From Haemaphysalis longicornis (Eukaryota > Arthropoda > Arachnida > Ixodida > Ixodidae): a stretch of DNA of 64,000 nt. Position 1 is the first letter of the stretch, and each line of letters starts with the position of its first letter. The notes under the pieces were generated by a model that saw nothing but the letters and a program-made list of their open reading frames with translations, was not told the DNA's origin and did not search any database. The stretch is from NCBI GenBank assembly GCA_013339765.2, contig JABSTR010000970.1:1-64000 (forward strand), in the 5' to 3' direction. This document shows, piece by piece, positions 48,801 through 60,800 of this stretch. A program made the position numbers and the translations under genes.

Positions 48801-51800
48801 GGTGGAGGGCCTGCTGGCGGGGAACGTCTTCGACTGGGGCGCCAAGGAAGTCGCCCGCCTGCTCGTAAAGGAGGGAGAGGGGAAAGACGGCGAGGGGCTG
48901 GGATTCGACCAGGCACGAGGACGCCTGCAGGGTGAGGGTCCTACAAAAAATTGTGGTTGATTCCTCTGCTATAGGAATTGGTAAAACACGAAAGTTAAAT
49001 ATGCAGCGAAATCTGCAGCTGAGCATAATTTATGGGTAAGCGGCTGTCTTGTGGGTGTGCTTGGCGAGCGACGTCCTGCTGGCAGGTCACTTCGGCAAAG
49101 GTGTACTGGTGTCATTCCCGTTACGGATATGACGTCAGTGAAGTCTTGGTGTATTCCGGCATAAAACACTTTCGTGTCAAAATATAAAACCCCAAAACGA
49201 ACAACCCTCAGTATAACGTACTCTTTAGTTCCAAAGATTGCTTCCCCGCAAGAAGACCCTGTGTGCAGGGGTGCACCCTTTACAGGTCGCTGGCTTCGTT
49301 GTACTGGCATCATTTCCGTGACGGATATGACGTCACTCAAATGTTTGTGTATCCCGGAATAAAACACTTTTGTGTTAAAAAAAATTACAGCCGTTCCACT
49401 CTACGTGGAAGCTGTCCGTAGCGCAGAGCAGTTATTTGCCATAATGGGCTATGGTGCCGTTATCCGCTCACTGCTACCACCCATCACGCTCTTCGCTGCT
49501 CTGTCTCATTCCTCTCCTGATGAAATGAACGAAGGTTTGTCCAACGGATTTCAATGTTCCCGCCTTCCCAGTGCTCATGCGCCCCCTGCCTGAAACAGCA
49601 GCAGCGGGAGTTCCCTGCTTTGCATTATTGCCGCTGTGTAGATATTTTTATGTTCTTGTATGGTTTGAAGTGGCTGATAATTGTATTGCTTGTTATGAAA
49701 AGTTGTTCTCTTTTGTCTTGTCCTTGTAAATATATAGTTAACGCCGCTGTCTTTTTTGCGTGTAATTCATATCTGTAAGGAAACTTGTTTTGTGCTAAAA
49801 GTGTAGGCTGTTTCACCCCCTCTTCGATGCCCTTAAAGGCTCGAGGGTAGATGAAATGAATAAAGAAAAAAAGACCTCCTACCAGAGCTCTATGCTAGCC
49901 GCAGGCATTGTTTCAACGCAGAAGCTTTAAATGCCTCAGTGAGCATATATGCCCGCTTTGGGGTGACGTAAATAAAGGACAAAAAAGGAGCAGATGTCTC
50001 TGTTGTGGCAGCAGCCAGACGGGTGAACCAAGCAGAAAAAAAAAAGCCGTAAGTGCAGCAGTCACCAGTAGCGTTCAACTGGCTTTTGCATTCATAGCAC
50101 AGAACGAGTGATTACGTGTCCTCGAGTTTCGACCTTTTGTCCCTTTCAACCAGTGCCTATATGCTGTTCTATCGATAGTTCTGCTGGACTTTCAAATTAT
50201 CAAGTGGAATCGAGGTAATGTGAAAAGCCCCGAAGAATTTTTATACTGAGTAGTTGGCCCGGGGAGAAAACGGTGTTTTCTGCCATTTCACTGTGCTGAC
50301 GACAGGAGGGTTCTGACGAAAAGTGTGTTTTCATAGAACCAGGCATAAATAATGATAAATGATTAAAGTGCCTCGGGACCTTATGTGAGGCTTTTATGAA
50401 CGACAGTTTCCGGACCTGTTTTCGGGCCTTTGTTTTACTTTATTGTTTATTTACTTTATTTATTTCAAATACTGTTAGCCCTTACACGCTGCTGTTACAG
50501 GAGAGGGCAAGTATTTCATAAACAACACTCATACGCACAAGGAAATGCACAAGTCACAGCACAAAGAGCAAAAAAAGTATGTCTTACTAGTTTAGGAAGC
50601 TTTAAACTTTTACAAAGCTGTTATCAGTTTTGTGTTTGGAAATTGTTGTAGGGAGTTGGAACTACTTGAGGTTGACCACTTTGCAATGCTGTGAATTGCA
50701 GTGTCAGTTGACATCAGTGTTTGTTGCATGCAAAAAAAAAAAAAGAAAGCAAGTACCGTATTTTCGTGCGTATAACCCGCCCCTCCATATAATCCGCTCG
50801 CCCCCCCTCCCCGATCCCGCTGGAAAAGAAAAAGAAGTCCTCGCGTATTGTTTGCACATTTCGTACCGGAAAGGCTGCACCAAATCTACTGCTCAAGCAG
50901 CACATGACATTCTATGTAGGCAGAAGAAGCATATGTTTAGCAAGTAGAATATGCTGACTGCAAGACAAAAGTCACAATTCACTCGCTGTCACTGCTTTCG
51001 CTAGAGCTATCACTTGAGCCGCAGTCCTCACTGTTGTGCACAAGGTCATCCTCATGGCACAACGCGCATTGCCGTGAAGCCGTACTAAAGAAAAAACCCT
51101 GCGTATTACCCAGACCCCTACTTTGCCACTTAAATTTTCGCATTTTTGGTGCGGGTTATATTTGCAAAAATACAGTATATAACGTAGCACTGGTAACTGG
51201 GTCTCGAGCAGACACACGACTTCTAAAATGTGTGTGTTTGTGTGGATGTATATGCAGAGCGGCCTTGGCTCCAGGATGACCTGGATGACTGGATTGAGCG
51301 ACTTGAGAGCGGTCCCCCACACCGGTGTGCAGCCATCTTTGTGGACAACAGTGGCATGGACGTGCTGCTGGGTGTGCTGCCCTTTGCCCGCGAGCTGCTG
51401 GGACGGGGTACCCAGGTACAGGGGGCTCCTCTTTCTCCTCTTCTTTTCAAATCGGCCATGAAGACAACACACATACAACTTTGTTCAGCTTAAAAGAACC
51501 AGCCCTTATTTACCAACTCAGCTTCATTCCAGCCACCAAAGATGTTTGTTGATGTCTTAATGCAAGGAATATTGAAACAAAGAGGGGAACAATGCAACAT
51601 GGGTGAAACACAAAAAGAAGATAATGACAACCACTTTCGTGGTCATCACTATCTCCTTCTCGTGTTTCGTTCGCATAACACTGTTCCCCTCTCTGTAGCT
51701 ATGCACCAACTTGCCTAATCCTTGACCATTGCAAGAATATTCAAAAGCTTTCACTAAAAACATGGTTACCATCATGTTAAGGGGGGACGTGGCTTTCAAA

Positions 51801-54800
51801 ATCAACTTTTTTATTTCTGTGTGCATTTTGATGAAAATTGGCACAGCAACTGGAAATGCTTCTGTTATAACACCATAAAAATTTTTGGTGTTATTTGGTA
51901 ATAACACCAACAAACATAATAACAAAATTTTGGTAATATTTTGATAACTTTTTCATTTATTAAATTTTCTTTCTGTTCCGCTTGTACCGAGCTTGAGCGA
52001 CTTATAAAACATGATAGAAAACTTGTTCGGAGTGCTTTGCATTCCCAAATGAACGGACGAGGTCGTGACAGTTTTAGAATTTTTTTTTTACAACACAATG
52101 TTTTTTAGTTTTCATTTTTTTAGAGGTTAATGAGCAACAGGCATGTCGACTGCGAACGACTATTTGAATTAAAAACTCACAAAAAATAAATCAGGAAAAC
52201 CAAGAGTGTCACGACCTGAACTGTTCATCAAGGAATGTAATGCAAGAAACAGAATCAAAATAGCCCCAGCGGTCACAAAGAAATCCCTGGTACAAGCGTC
52301 ACAGGTGGCAAAAAAAACTGTTTTGAGAAAACGGCTTCCGAAGTTGCAACATAGGTTTCACATATCAAAAGTCGTCACGGTTGTAGCCTTTCATGTCCTT
52401 TTGAACATGGGGCTTCTGGAAGGCCTTGCCTTGAAATTGGAGTGCCTTTTACAGCCTTTCTCTTTCCACAAAACATCATTTTCAGCTCCTCTGTGAACAG
52501 TACATAGCCCAGTTAGCAGACAAAACGGAGGGGGAGATGGCTTTCAATGGGCTTTCGAACCATAAGGGTGCAAACGAACTACTTGGAAGCTTGGTATAAT
52601 ACTGTGCATAACTCCAACTTTGATGGAAGGGGTTTTTTTTCACTACTTTTGACGGCATCCAACATTTCTCGCAGCACAGTCAGTATGCCCTAAGCTATGA
52701 TTATATGCATTGGTGCCAATCATTTCCCTACAAAAATCACTGTTAAATGCTGCGACAGTAAGGTAAATTTTTAACGCAGAGAACATATTTTTATTCCTAT
52801 ATTCCAAATCAAACCTGTTTGCATGATTATTAGAAGCGCACGGGAAACGTTGCGCAAGAAAGGCGATATGGCTCGCGCGCATCGCAGCGCACGCTTACCG
52901 CGACATATCGTACTTTGATTATCTATGGCTTGTCAGGTCGCTTTTAAGATTAAATCTAACGTCGCAGACATTAATTACAACTACTGGCGTTCAATTGTAA
53001 CCGGTTGCGCAGACATGTGATGCTGCAATGCGCGTCGGCTATGCCGTGCGCGCCGCAGCGTTTGACGCGTCGACTGTTTCTTTCCCGCAAGGCTAGCGAG
53101 CCAACAATCAAATCACAGCAATAACTAAGCGTGTAAACATCGCAAATCCGACTAAAAGTTCACTTCACGAACCGCTATCGCAAGCGCGCACACCGCATCA
53201 CCCTCCGGGGTCTGGCGACGGTAGAGTCACGCGCCCCACGAAGCGTTCGATGACCTCCGCCTTTCGAGCCACACAACTTCCCGTAATCTGGCTCGTGATC
53301 TCAGGCATTCCTATCGCGATAACGTCCGTGCTGAATACCACCGATTGAATAGAAACTTGGCCGAGCGAAGCACCGAAAATGAACTCAAACCGCACGCTAC
53401 GCAGTTCTGGCGGCCGCCATCTTGCATTGCGCCGCGACACCCAGTCAGGAGGGCCCTCTTGGCGCGGCCCGACCGGAGGACGAATAGCGCTTCAGCATCT
53501 ATTTCTAGCTTCGTTTGTGCGTCATTTCTTTTCTGCTGTTCGTGCGTTTGTGAATGAACGAAGATAAAAGAGACGCGGGGTACCGGAAAGATGAACGCTC
53601 GGCCGATCTAACGATATCAAAATGGGCGCGCCTGATGGCACCGTTGCGGAGATACAGCGCTCCGAAAATCGCCGTTTTTTCGCCCTTTTGCGCTGATAGT
53701 TTGTCGCCTGGCAAAACTATTTTTTTATGCCACTTTGCGACGCTTTTCAGCGGAAAAACTTCGCAGACATACAAATTAGGAAACATAGAAGCCGAATATG
53801 TGGATTTCAAAAAAACGATGTTTTGGTCATTTTTCTGAAGTTGAAAGCTGCGTCCCCCCTTAACTGCGCGTCAGCATTCAAGTGGCGCGATAAAATGGAA
53901 CCAGACGCCCCACCGTGATAATGCAGTCATGTTTCCTGGCAGTGTCTTTGATCGGCAACCAGACTTGTATTTTGTCTTCGTGGACCCTTTAAATGCTAGG
54001 ACTTCAAGACTTGGAGCTTGGTGATAGGACTTAGGCTGAGGGCTTGGAACTTGGGCATAGGAATAGGAACAGAGATAAAAAGAGGAGGCGTAAGAATTTA
54101 AAGCAAAAATTACGGGATGGGCAAACCTTTCGGCTCAAACGCTAAAAATTAGAAAAAAAGTGGGCATAACAGATGGCTGCGGGCCTATCCTTGATATGAT
54201 AGCAGTCATGTACAGACTTAAGGAAAAACCCAAACAGATAATTGAAGCGTACCATATCAGCTGGGAGGTGTGTGTTAGGCAACCTTCGCTGAGACTGCAG
54301 AATGCTGAATTGGATTTTCTGGAACTGTATGTGTAGTGACCATGATGCGTACCTTATTCTGCTTTTAATTTACTAGTTTTTGTTTGCTTGTGCGTGTGCG
54401 ATAACATCGATGAGTTGGTGTTTCTTCACACTATAAATGGCTGTTCTTTCCTAATAAAATACCAGTTGGTAGTAGTGCGCCCCTCCTGTGTGTTCTTTTC
54501 TACGTGTCGTCTTTTTCATGCTTATTACCAGAACATATCGCCAACTTGCCCAACTTTCAATTGTGTTAACCCCTGCCCAGACTCCGGAAATATCAAGCAA
54601 AAATACAGGACAAGCAAACTTCCGAGTCGAGTGCCAGCAAGCACAAAAATGTCTGTGAATACTATAACATTTGCATTCATTTTCTTACTCGTCAGCGCTG
54701 CAACCACTGAACGACGCACCTCAGTTAGGATTATATCAATTAAAGCTGCAGCACTTCATGCACCCCGCTTCGCCGCGCTTTGGGTCCCCTCACCGATTCG

Positions 54801-57800
54801 GTGGTTAAACTCTTAGACGTGGAGACTTTTGGGAGAGGGCGTTCTCTCAGAACTTAATTAAGAAGGGACACTGGTCTTGAGGACCGAAAATGTGTTAAAA
54901 AGTCAATTTACCGTATTAATTTTATTTGCACTGCACAGGTCCCAAAGAATGTACCGTATTTACTCGCATAATCCTCGCACTTTTTTCCCGGAAAAGTCAA
55001 TGCTAAGTTAGGGGTGCGAGAATTATGCGGGGGAAAAAAAAAATCCGGTGCACAGTGTTGCCAATCTGCCTCCTGCCAATCCCGCTAAATGTAGCGGTCG
55101 TTTTTTGTACACTAAGCTCAGTGTTGCCAACAGCAGCTATTTCTTTTTATTTTATTATTTGCAACGTAAAGTCTCCTGTCGATCAGCGATCATGAAATTG
55201 CCGCCTTTGCTTTCTGGCACGCGCCCTATCTCGTCGTCGTCATGTGCGTGCCCTATCCCAGTAACGCACGTTGAAGTCGGTGACACCGAAGTGCCTGCCT
55301 GCGGCGCGGTTGCCGTGTTCGATCGCGTACTCTATCGCTTTCAATTTGAAGGCGGCACCAAGCACAAAACAAAAAGATCGGCACCAAGCACAAAACAAAA
55401 AGATCAAAAAATTCTCAAAATGGCAGCGAGCTATCCACCGTTGACGCGAGTGACTCACTGACTGCTGCTGCTCAACGACGGGACCACGACGACGACACGA
55501 CAGCGGGCTGCGCGAACGCCGTCGAGTTGCGCGCACGCGAAACCGGCTCAAGAACAGTGTGAGCAGCGTGTTAGGGCGCCTGTTAGGGAGTAGCCATGGC
55601 TGCCATGCAGGTTATTAGGGCGCCTGGATGGCCTTGCTCTCCACCGAACGGAGAGGCGGCGGGGGAGGGCGCGCGTTGGAGAGCGCGTGCACCATGCGGG
55701 TTTCGCGAGCAGGCAACTTTCGCCGCTGCAAAGTTGGGGGTGCGAGGATTATGCGAGGAACCAAAAAATCCAAGTTTTGGTGGCTCACATTAGGGGTGCG
55801 AGGATTACGCGAGTGCGAGGATTACGCGAGTAAATACAGTACCTGCAAAATATCATAACTGTATCATAAGTATTCACAAAGCTGTCACCCTGTGAAGTCG
55901 CCTAAGTGACCATTTTTTCCTGTTTCCAAACTTTGCGCCCAGTTTCTCCGAACCAATTTTTTTCGCACGAGGTCAGCTGCTGGGTACAATATCTTGGAAT
56001 GAACTGGTTCGATTTGTATCATGTTTGCTGCATTTGAAAGCTTGTGAACTGAACAGTGTAATAAAGCCACAAAAGTATGGAACTTCTTTTTGCTGGCACA
56101 AGATGTTATGCGGTTAGCTTACATAAACATCGGTAATTGATGACCTGACATTTATGAAGTTTACATCATTTGCAGAAACAATGCTAAGATTACTGCTGTG
56201 GTATAGTTGCACTCCCTGGTCCTTCTAGAGCACGAAGGGATAAAAGCGGATATTTCATAGGTAGATAACGAAAAAATTGCCTGATATGGAGTGGCATAAC
56301 ATGTTGCACAACTCTAAACTTACACGGCATAGAGAAAAACAGACTGCATATTTGTGCTCAGGATGTTAAAATACACTCCCTGTGTAAACCTCAAGCCCAT
56401 AGGTTGAAAAATAACAAAAATGTCCTCAAGACCAGTGTGCCCCCTTAATGCTGGTATGAAAGTCTAAAATGATGGGTGCAGTCCGGCGGTGGAGGTCCCA
56501 CTCAAAGTGCCTACGTGACAGGGAGGTCTATTCTCGGTTCAGGTCCTGCTGTGCGCCAACACACGGCCCGCCCTAAACGATGTGACGCACCAGGAGCTCC
56601 AGATTCTGGTGCGGCGGGTGGCCGACGGGGTGTGCCCGCGGGTGCGCGAGGCGCTCGACAAGGGGCGCCTGCAGGTGCTCGACTCGGGCCAGAGCTCGCC
56701 CTGCCTCGACCTTAGGTGAGCACGCCACGGAGACTGTTGTACACTGAGAAAGAAGTCTTTAGAAAGGAGGCGTGGGCAGTACAGGGCGAAGTGGTGTGTA
56801 TTTCGTATGGGCATTGTTAAAAAGGGCCGTATCCCTATATTTTCATTTTTAGGGAAATATAGGAACATGTAGAGAAATGCATGTCCCTATATATGTCCTT
56901 ATATATGTGTGTTTATATTTCCCTATAAAGGGAAATATAGAGACATATAGGACATATATAGGAGAGGGATAGGAGGGAAGCTTAAGGATAGGAAGCAGGC
57001 GTCCTGGACTAGGAAGGAAACGTGGATGGACAGTGTCTTAAGTGAAATCGAGGAAAAGATACTGTAGAAGGGGGGTAAGCTGGGTGAGTTGGTGGGGTGA
57101 CATCTTGTCAGTGACAGAAAAAAGAGGGGGGTGGGGACGATGCCTGTTTTGTACAGTTTCTTTGTCCCGGTCTTTTTTTTTGTGGCATTGCCGAGATGTC
57201 AAGGGAAAGAAGTGCAGGGTGATGGAGTGGTGGCAAAAATGGATTCAGACAGTGGAGGATAGGAGTACCGCATTTACGCAATTATAACGTGCCCCCGATT
57301 GTAACGTGCAGGTAAGTTTACCTATGAAAATTTGGAAGAATATATTGACGGTAATTCTGCCGCGCAGATGTAAAAGACATGGAATCACATGCCTTCCCAA
57401 AGACATTTTATTTGACGCAGGCAACTGTGGTAGCAAACATCCCTTCTGCTTCATAAATTTGCTTATCCAGCTCCTACTAGCACTAAAACTAAAGCGGGGA
57501 ACATTGTGAAGCCGATTTCGGTTTTCAGCCCGATTGTAAGGCGCGCACAAATTTTAAGGCTACTTTTAGCGAAAAGAGGTGCGCGTTGTAATCGTGCAAA
57601 TGCGAGAATTGGGAGACATTTGGAAACACCCTGAAAGTGTTCACCTGCATAACTCTAAGAAACAACAATGAGCATTGCCAGAGGAGGAAATGTTGCCAGA
57701 GCCATTCTAATCAGCAAGGTGACTTGTCACAAGTCTCCTTATTCTAACGTTGACTCAAGCAACCCCCTCATTTTTTCCAAGATTCCTCATCATTTCGGGC

Positions 57801-60800
57801 CTCCATCTTTCCCTGAAGACTGACCGCTCTTGTTTGTATTTCTTATGGGCAATGTGGTCGTTCAAAATCCACCCACAGAGTCTCAAAAATCTTTGAAAAC
57901 ACTTGAAGTTTTGTCATGTTCACCAGCATGACCCCGGTGTGACCCATGGCCGTATTGTGCGAGCGCTCTAGAAGGGATGCTCTCACGCAGTGTGATTGGT
58001 TGGAGCATACAGTTGCGGAGTTGCATACAGAGAAAAATCTGCCGCTAGTGTCTAGGCAAGCCACGCTTCAGCGAGCATGCCGTCATGTACTGGTTAGGGA
58101 CGTTCCACTTATCCTTGGCATGGCTCATGAACAAGCTGAAAAGCGGGTGCAAAAGACAACATTATAGTAAAATATGATACAGGTAAACCTTGATGTAACG
58201 AAATCGGTAAAACCTGTAATTTACTTCTTTACATTTAAATTTCGCTACATTGAAATTCGCGGTTAAAATGAAGTGTTAACCGCGTGAAGCAGTTCCTGGA
58301 AACGAAAACATGGTGCGCCTACACGGCTGGTGCACTGTTTGTGTTTATGTTGGAGCTTAACCGTCTAAGCGGGCATCAGCGTGAACCGCATGAAGAGTTT
58401 TCAGCACGTAAAAAGCCGCCTCACAAGCCACAGAAGCACTGACCCAGCTGCAGAGACCACCCAGGGGATTAGGGTAGCTCCAGTGACCCACCCCTTTACA
58501 GCGCAGACAATTTTGTGTCATAGACGTTCTCCGTCACAGGCTGAAAAGGCTAAAAAAGCCTTACTGCTCTTTTTGAAGGACACGGGCCTGTCTGAACGAT
58601 TGTAGGGACGTTACCATAGTGCAGTGCCCTTAGTTCGCCAACTTTATCAGTGGACCGTATTAGTTTTGTGCATTTTTTGGTTGTGTGCGTTGTTTGTACG
58701 GCCTTTCTAGTTGCCTGGCCACGCCTTCTGTTTTTTCCACTTTTCTTTCTCTCATTTTCTCCTTTAATATGTACCGCTGTCCTTTATTTCCCTTTCATTT
58801 TTCGTATCCCCTCCCCCCTGAGTAGGGTAGCCAACCGGACAGTATTCTGGTTAACCTCCCTGCCTTTCCTGTACTATTCCTTCCTTCCAGTGACCGCTTC
58901 TAACCTCTCGCTGAAACGCAACACGAGGGGCAAACGAGGTTGTTCATGCGGGAAAAAAAGCTGATAATGTAGGCGAAGTTTGCACCGTAAAACGTCATAC
59001 GCGCCACTTTAGGAAAGCGCCCATCAAATATCCTCCGTGGTGGTAAGCCTAATCGTCCCTGGCGAAACCAGCCGCATCCCTGAGCGCTTCGAAGCTCCCA
59101 CCATAAGGTGCACGCCTCCCCGTTGGCGAAAGTCGTCAGGCTCCTCCTACTGCCGCACGCGGCGTGAGTCGTTTTCTGGCCGAGGCAGAAGCCACCACCG
59201 GCACGCAATCACAGACACGTGCAAGAAAATATGCGCATGCAAGGCTCTTAGCGACCCACAAATGCTTTGCCGCGCACTTTCTGGAATGATAGAACCCAAC
59301 AAGCATGAGCAAACTCGAACGAAGGGCAAAGGGCATGCGATGGCGGCAGTCACATATGCAGTTTGTAGGCAGGTAGCTTGTACGCAATGAGCTCGCTCAC
59401 GGACTCTGTGGCTCACTGCATCATCCGCATTGGGCGGCCTGTGTCGCCGTTCGCGTTTTATCGAAACCCCGTTTCGGCCCTTGCGTCTTCCAAAATCTAC
59501 ACATACAACCAAAATTTCATGCCTAGTTGTCCACTGAAACTTCATTACGTTGAAATGTCGGCAAACGGGACTTCGTTACGCATAGGGTGAAAATACATGG
59601 TTTGAATACACTTGAAGCTAAAAAAAATTCCGTGGTTTGTTACATCGGGGGTTTCGTTACATTAAAGTTTGTAACATCGAAGTTTGAAATGCATAAAATT
59701 GTTTTATGAATCGAACAGTGAACCTCCAGAAGATTTATTCGACAAGGATAACTTAGAAGCTTCATGCAACACAGACAAGAAAAGAAGTGTTAGTCTTCTG
59801 TGTTGATTTTGGCTTCAAGACACCGAAAAGGGGCCATGTTGCTAGCCAAGCCAAGTAAGGGTGGAACGTCGCTCGCCGCCATGTGGTACCCTTGGCGGCA
59901 TGCGATTGCAGCAATAGATTTCCCCCTTGTATATATTAGCAGAGTTACTCAATATCAACAAGTTGCATAACTCTCCAAAGTCGGTCTGCAGTTGGCCCCC
60001 TGCACTGGGGCAAACAGGGGCAAGTTGACTATACTGCCATCTGTCGACAGAAAGGGGAAGTAAGTGGTTAAATGCTTGCGGCTGCTGCCGTAAGCTATGA
60101 AAATAAAAACCGTGGAAACTTAACTGGGGACATTGCTCTTAAAACAATTTCGTTTAGTGAAACTTTAGTCTTTAAGTAAACTCTGTGAAACTTGGCAGTT
60201 TTTCTGCTTTTTTATCCTGATTTCAAATATGGCATCATTTTTTAAGTAAGTCAATTAGTAGTTATCAAGATAATTACAGATAAATAGCTATTTTTGGAGG
60301 AGCAATAGACAAATAGTCTTTGTCATAAAAGTGCAATCTTTATATTTTTCAATGCTATGAACCCTGGTGAGTGCAATAAGACAGCGGTTTTTTGATGCAC
60401 TGCTTGGAACTAATTTTACAGCTCATTAAACTTTGGTGTTTGAAATGGGCATTTGAAATGGTTCCTTGCCACTGGTGCCACCAAAGTTTAATGAGTTGTA
60501 AAATTAGTTCCAAGCAGTGCATCAAAAAACCGATTCTCTTATTGCACTCACCGGGGTTCATAGCATTGGAAATATAAAGATTGCACTTTTATGAGTACAA
60601 CTATTTATGAGTACAACAACACTTTATGAGTACAACTTTTATGAGTACAACTATGCTCCTCCAAAAATGGCTATTTATCTCTAATTATCTTGATAACTAC
60701 TAATTGACTTACTCAAAAAATGATGCCATATTTGAAATCAGGAAAAAAAAGCAGAAAAACTGCCAAGTTTCACAGAGTTTACATAACAATTAAAAGAATC

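Larger units (their letters stand above)
48932..51257. other. PANK4 intron, 2.3 kb
   Basis: Holds the SINE bodies and the MITE. 49390-50750 shows no gene or clear repeat. Confidence 0.7.
54858..56448. mobile_element. TTAA-flanked element, family T copy 2, split by a TA element
   Basis: Starts TTAAGAAGGGACACTGGTCT and ends AGACCAGTGTGCCCCCTTAA. Inverse-orientation homologue of 21555-22229. Interrupted at the TA 54952-54953 by the element 54954-55839. The right border lies 94 bp before a PANK4 exon. Confidence 0.85.
51416..56542. other. PANK4 intron, 5.1 kb
   Basis: Dominated by two TTAA elements and a nested TA element. 53870-54850 shows no recognisable gene. Confidence 0.75.

Noticed and set aside
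48601..49026. 141-codon minus-strand open frame
   Set aside because: Shadow of the PANK4 exon at 48706-48931.
58650..58964. Hydrophobic 104-codon plus-strand frame that could be a membrane protein
   Set aside because: Phe/Leu-rich because of T-rich DNA. It lies within a Tigger-like element and no homologue is recognised.
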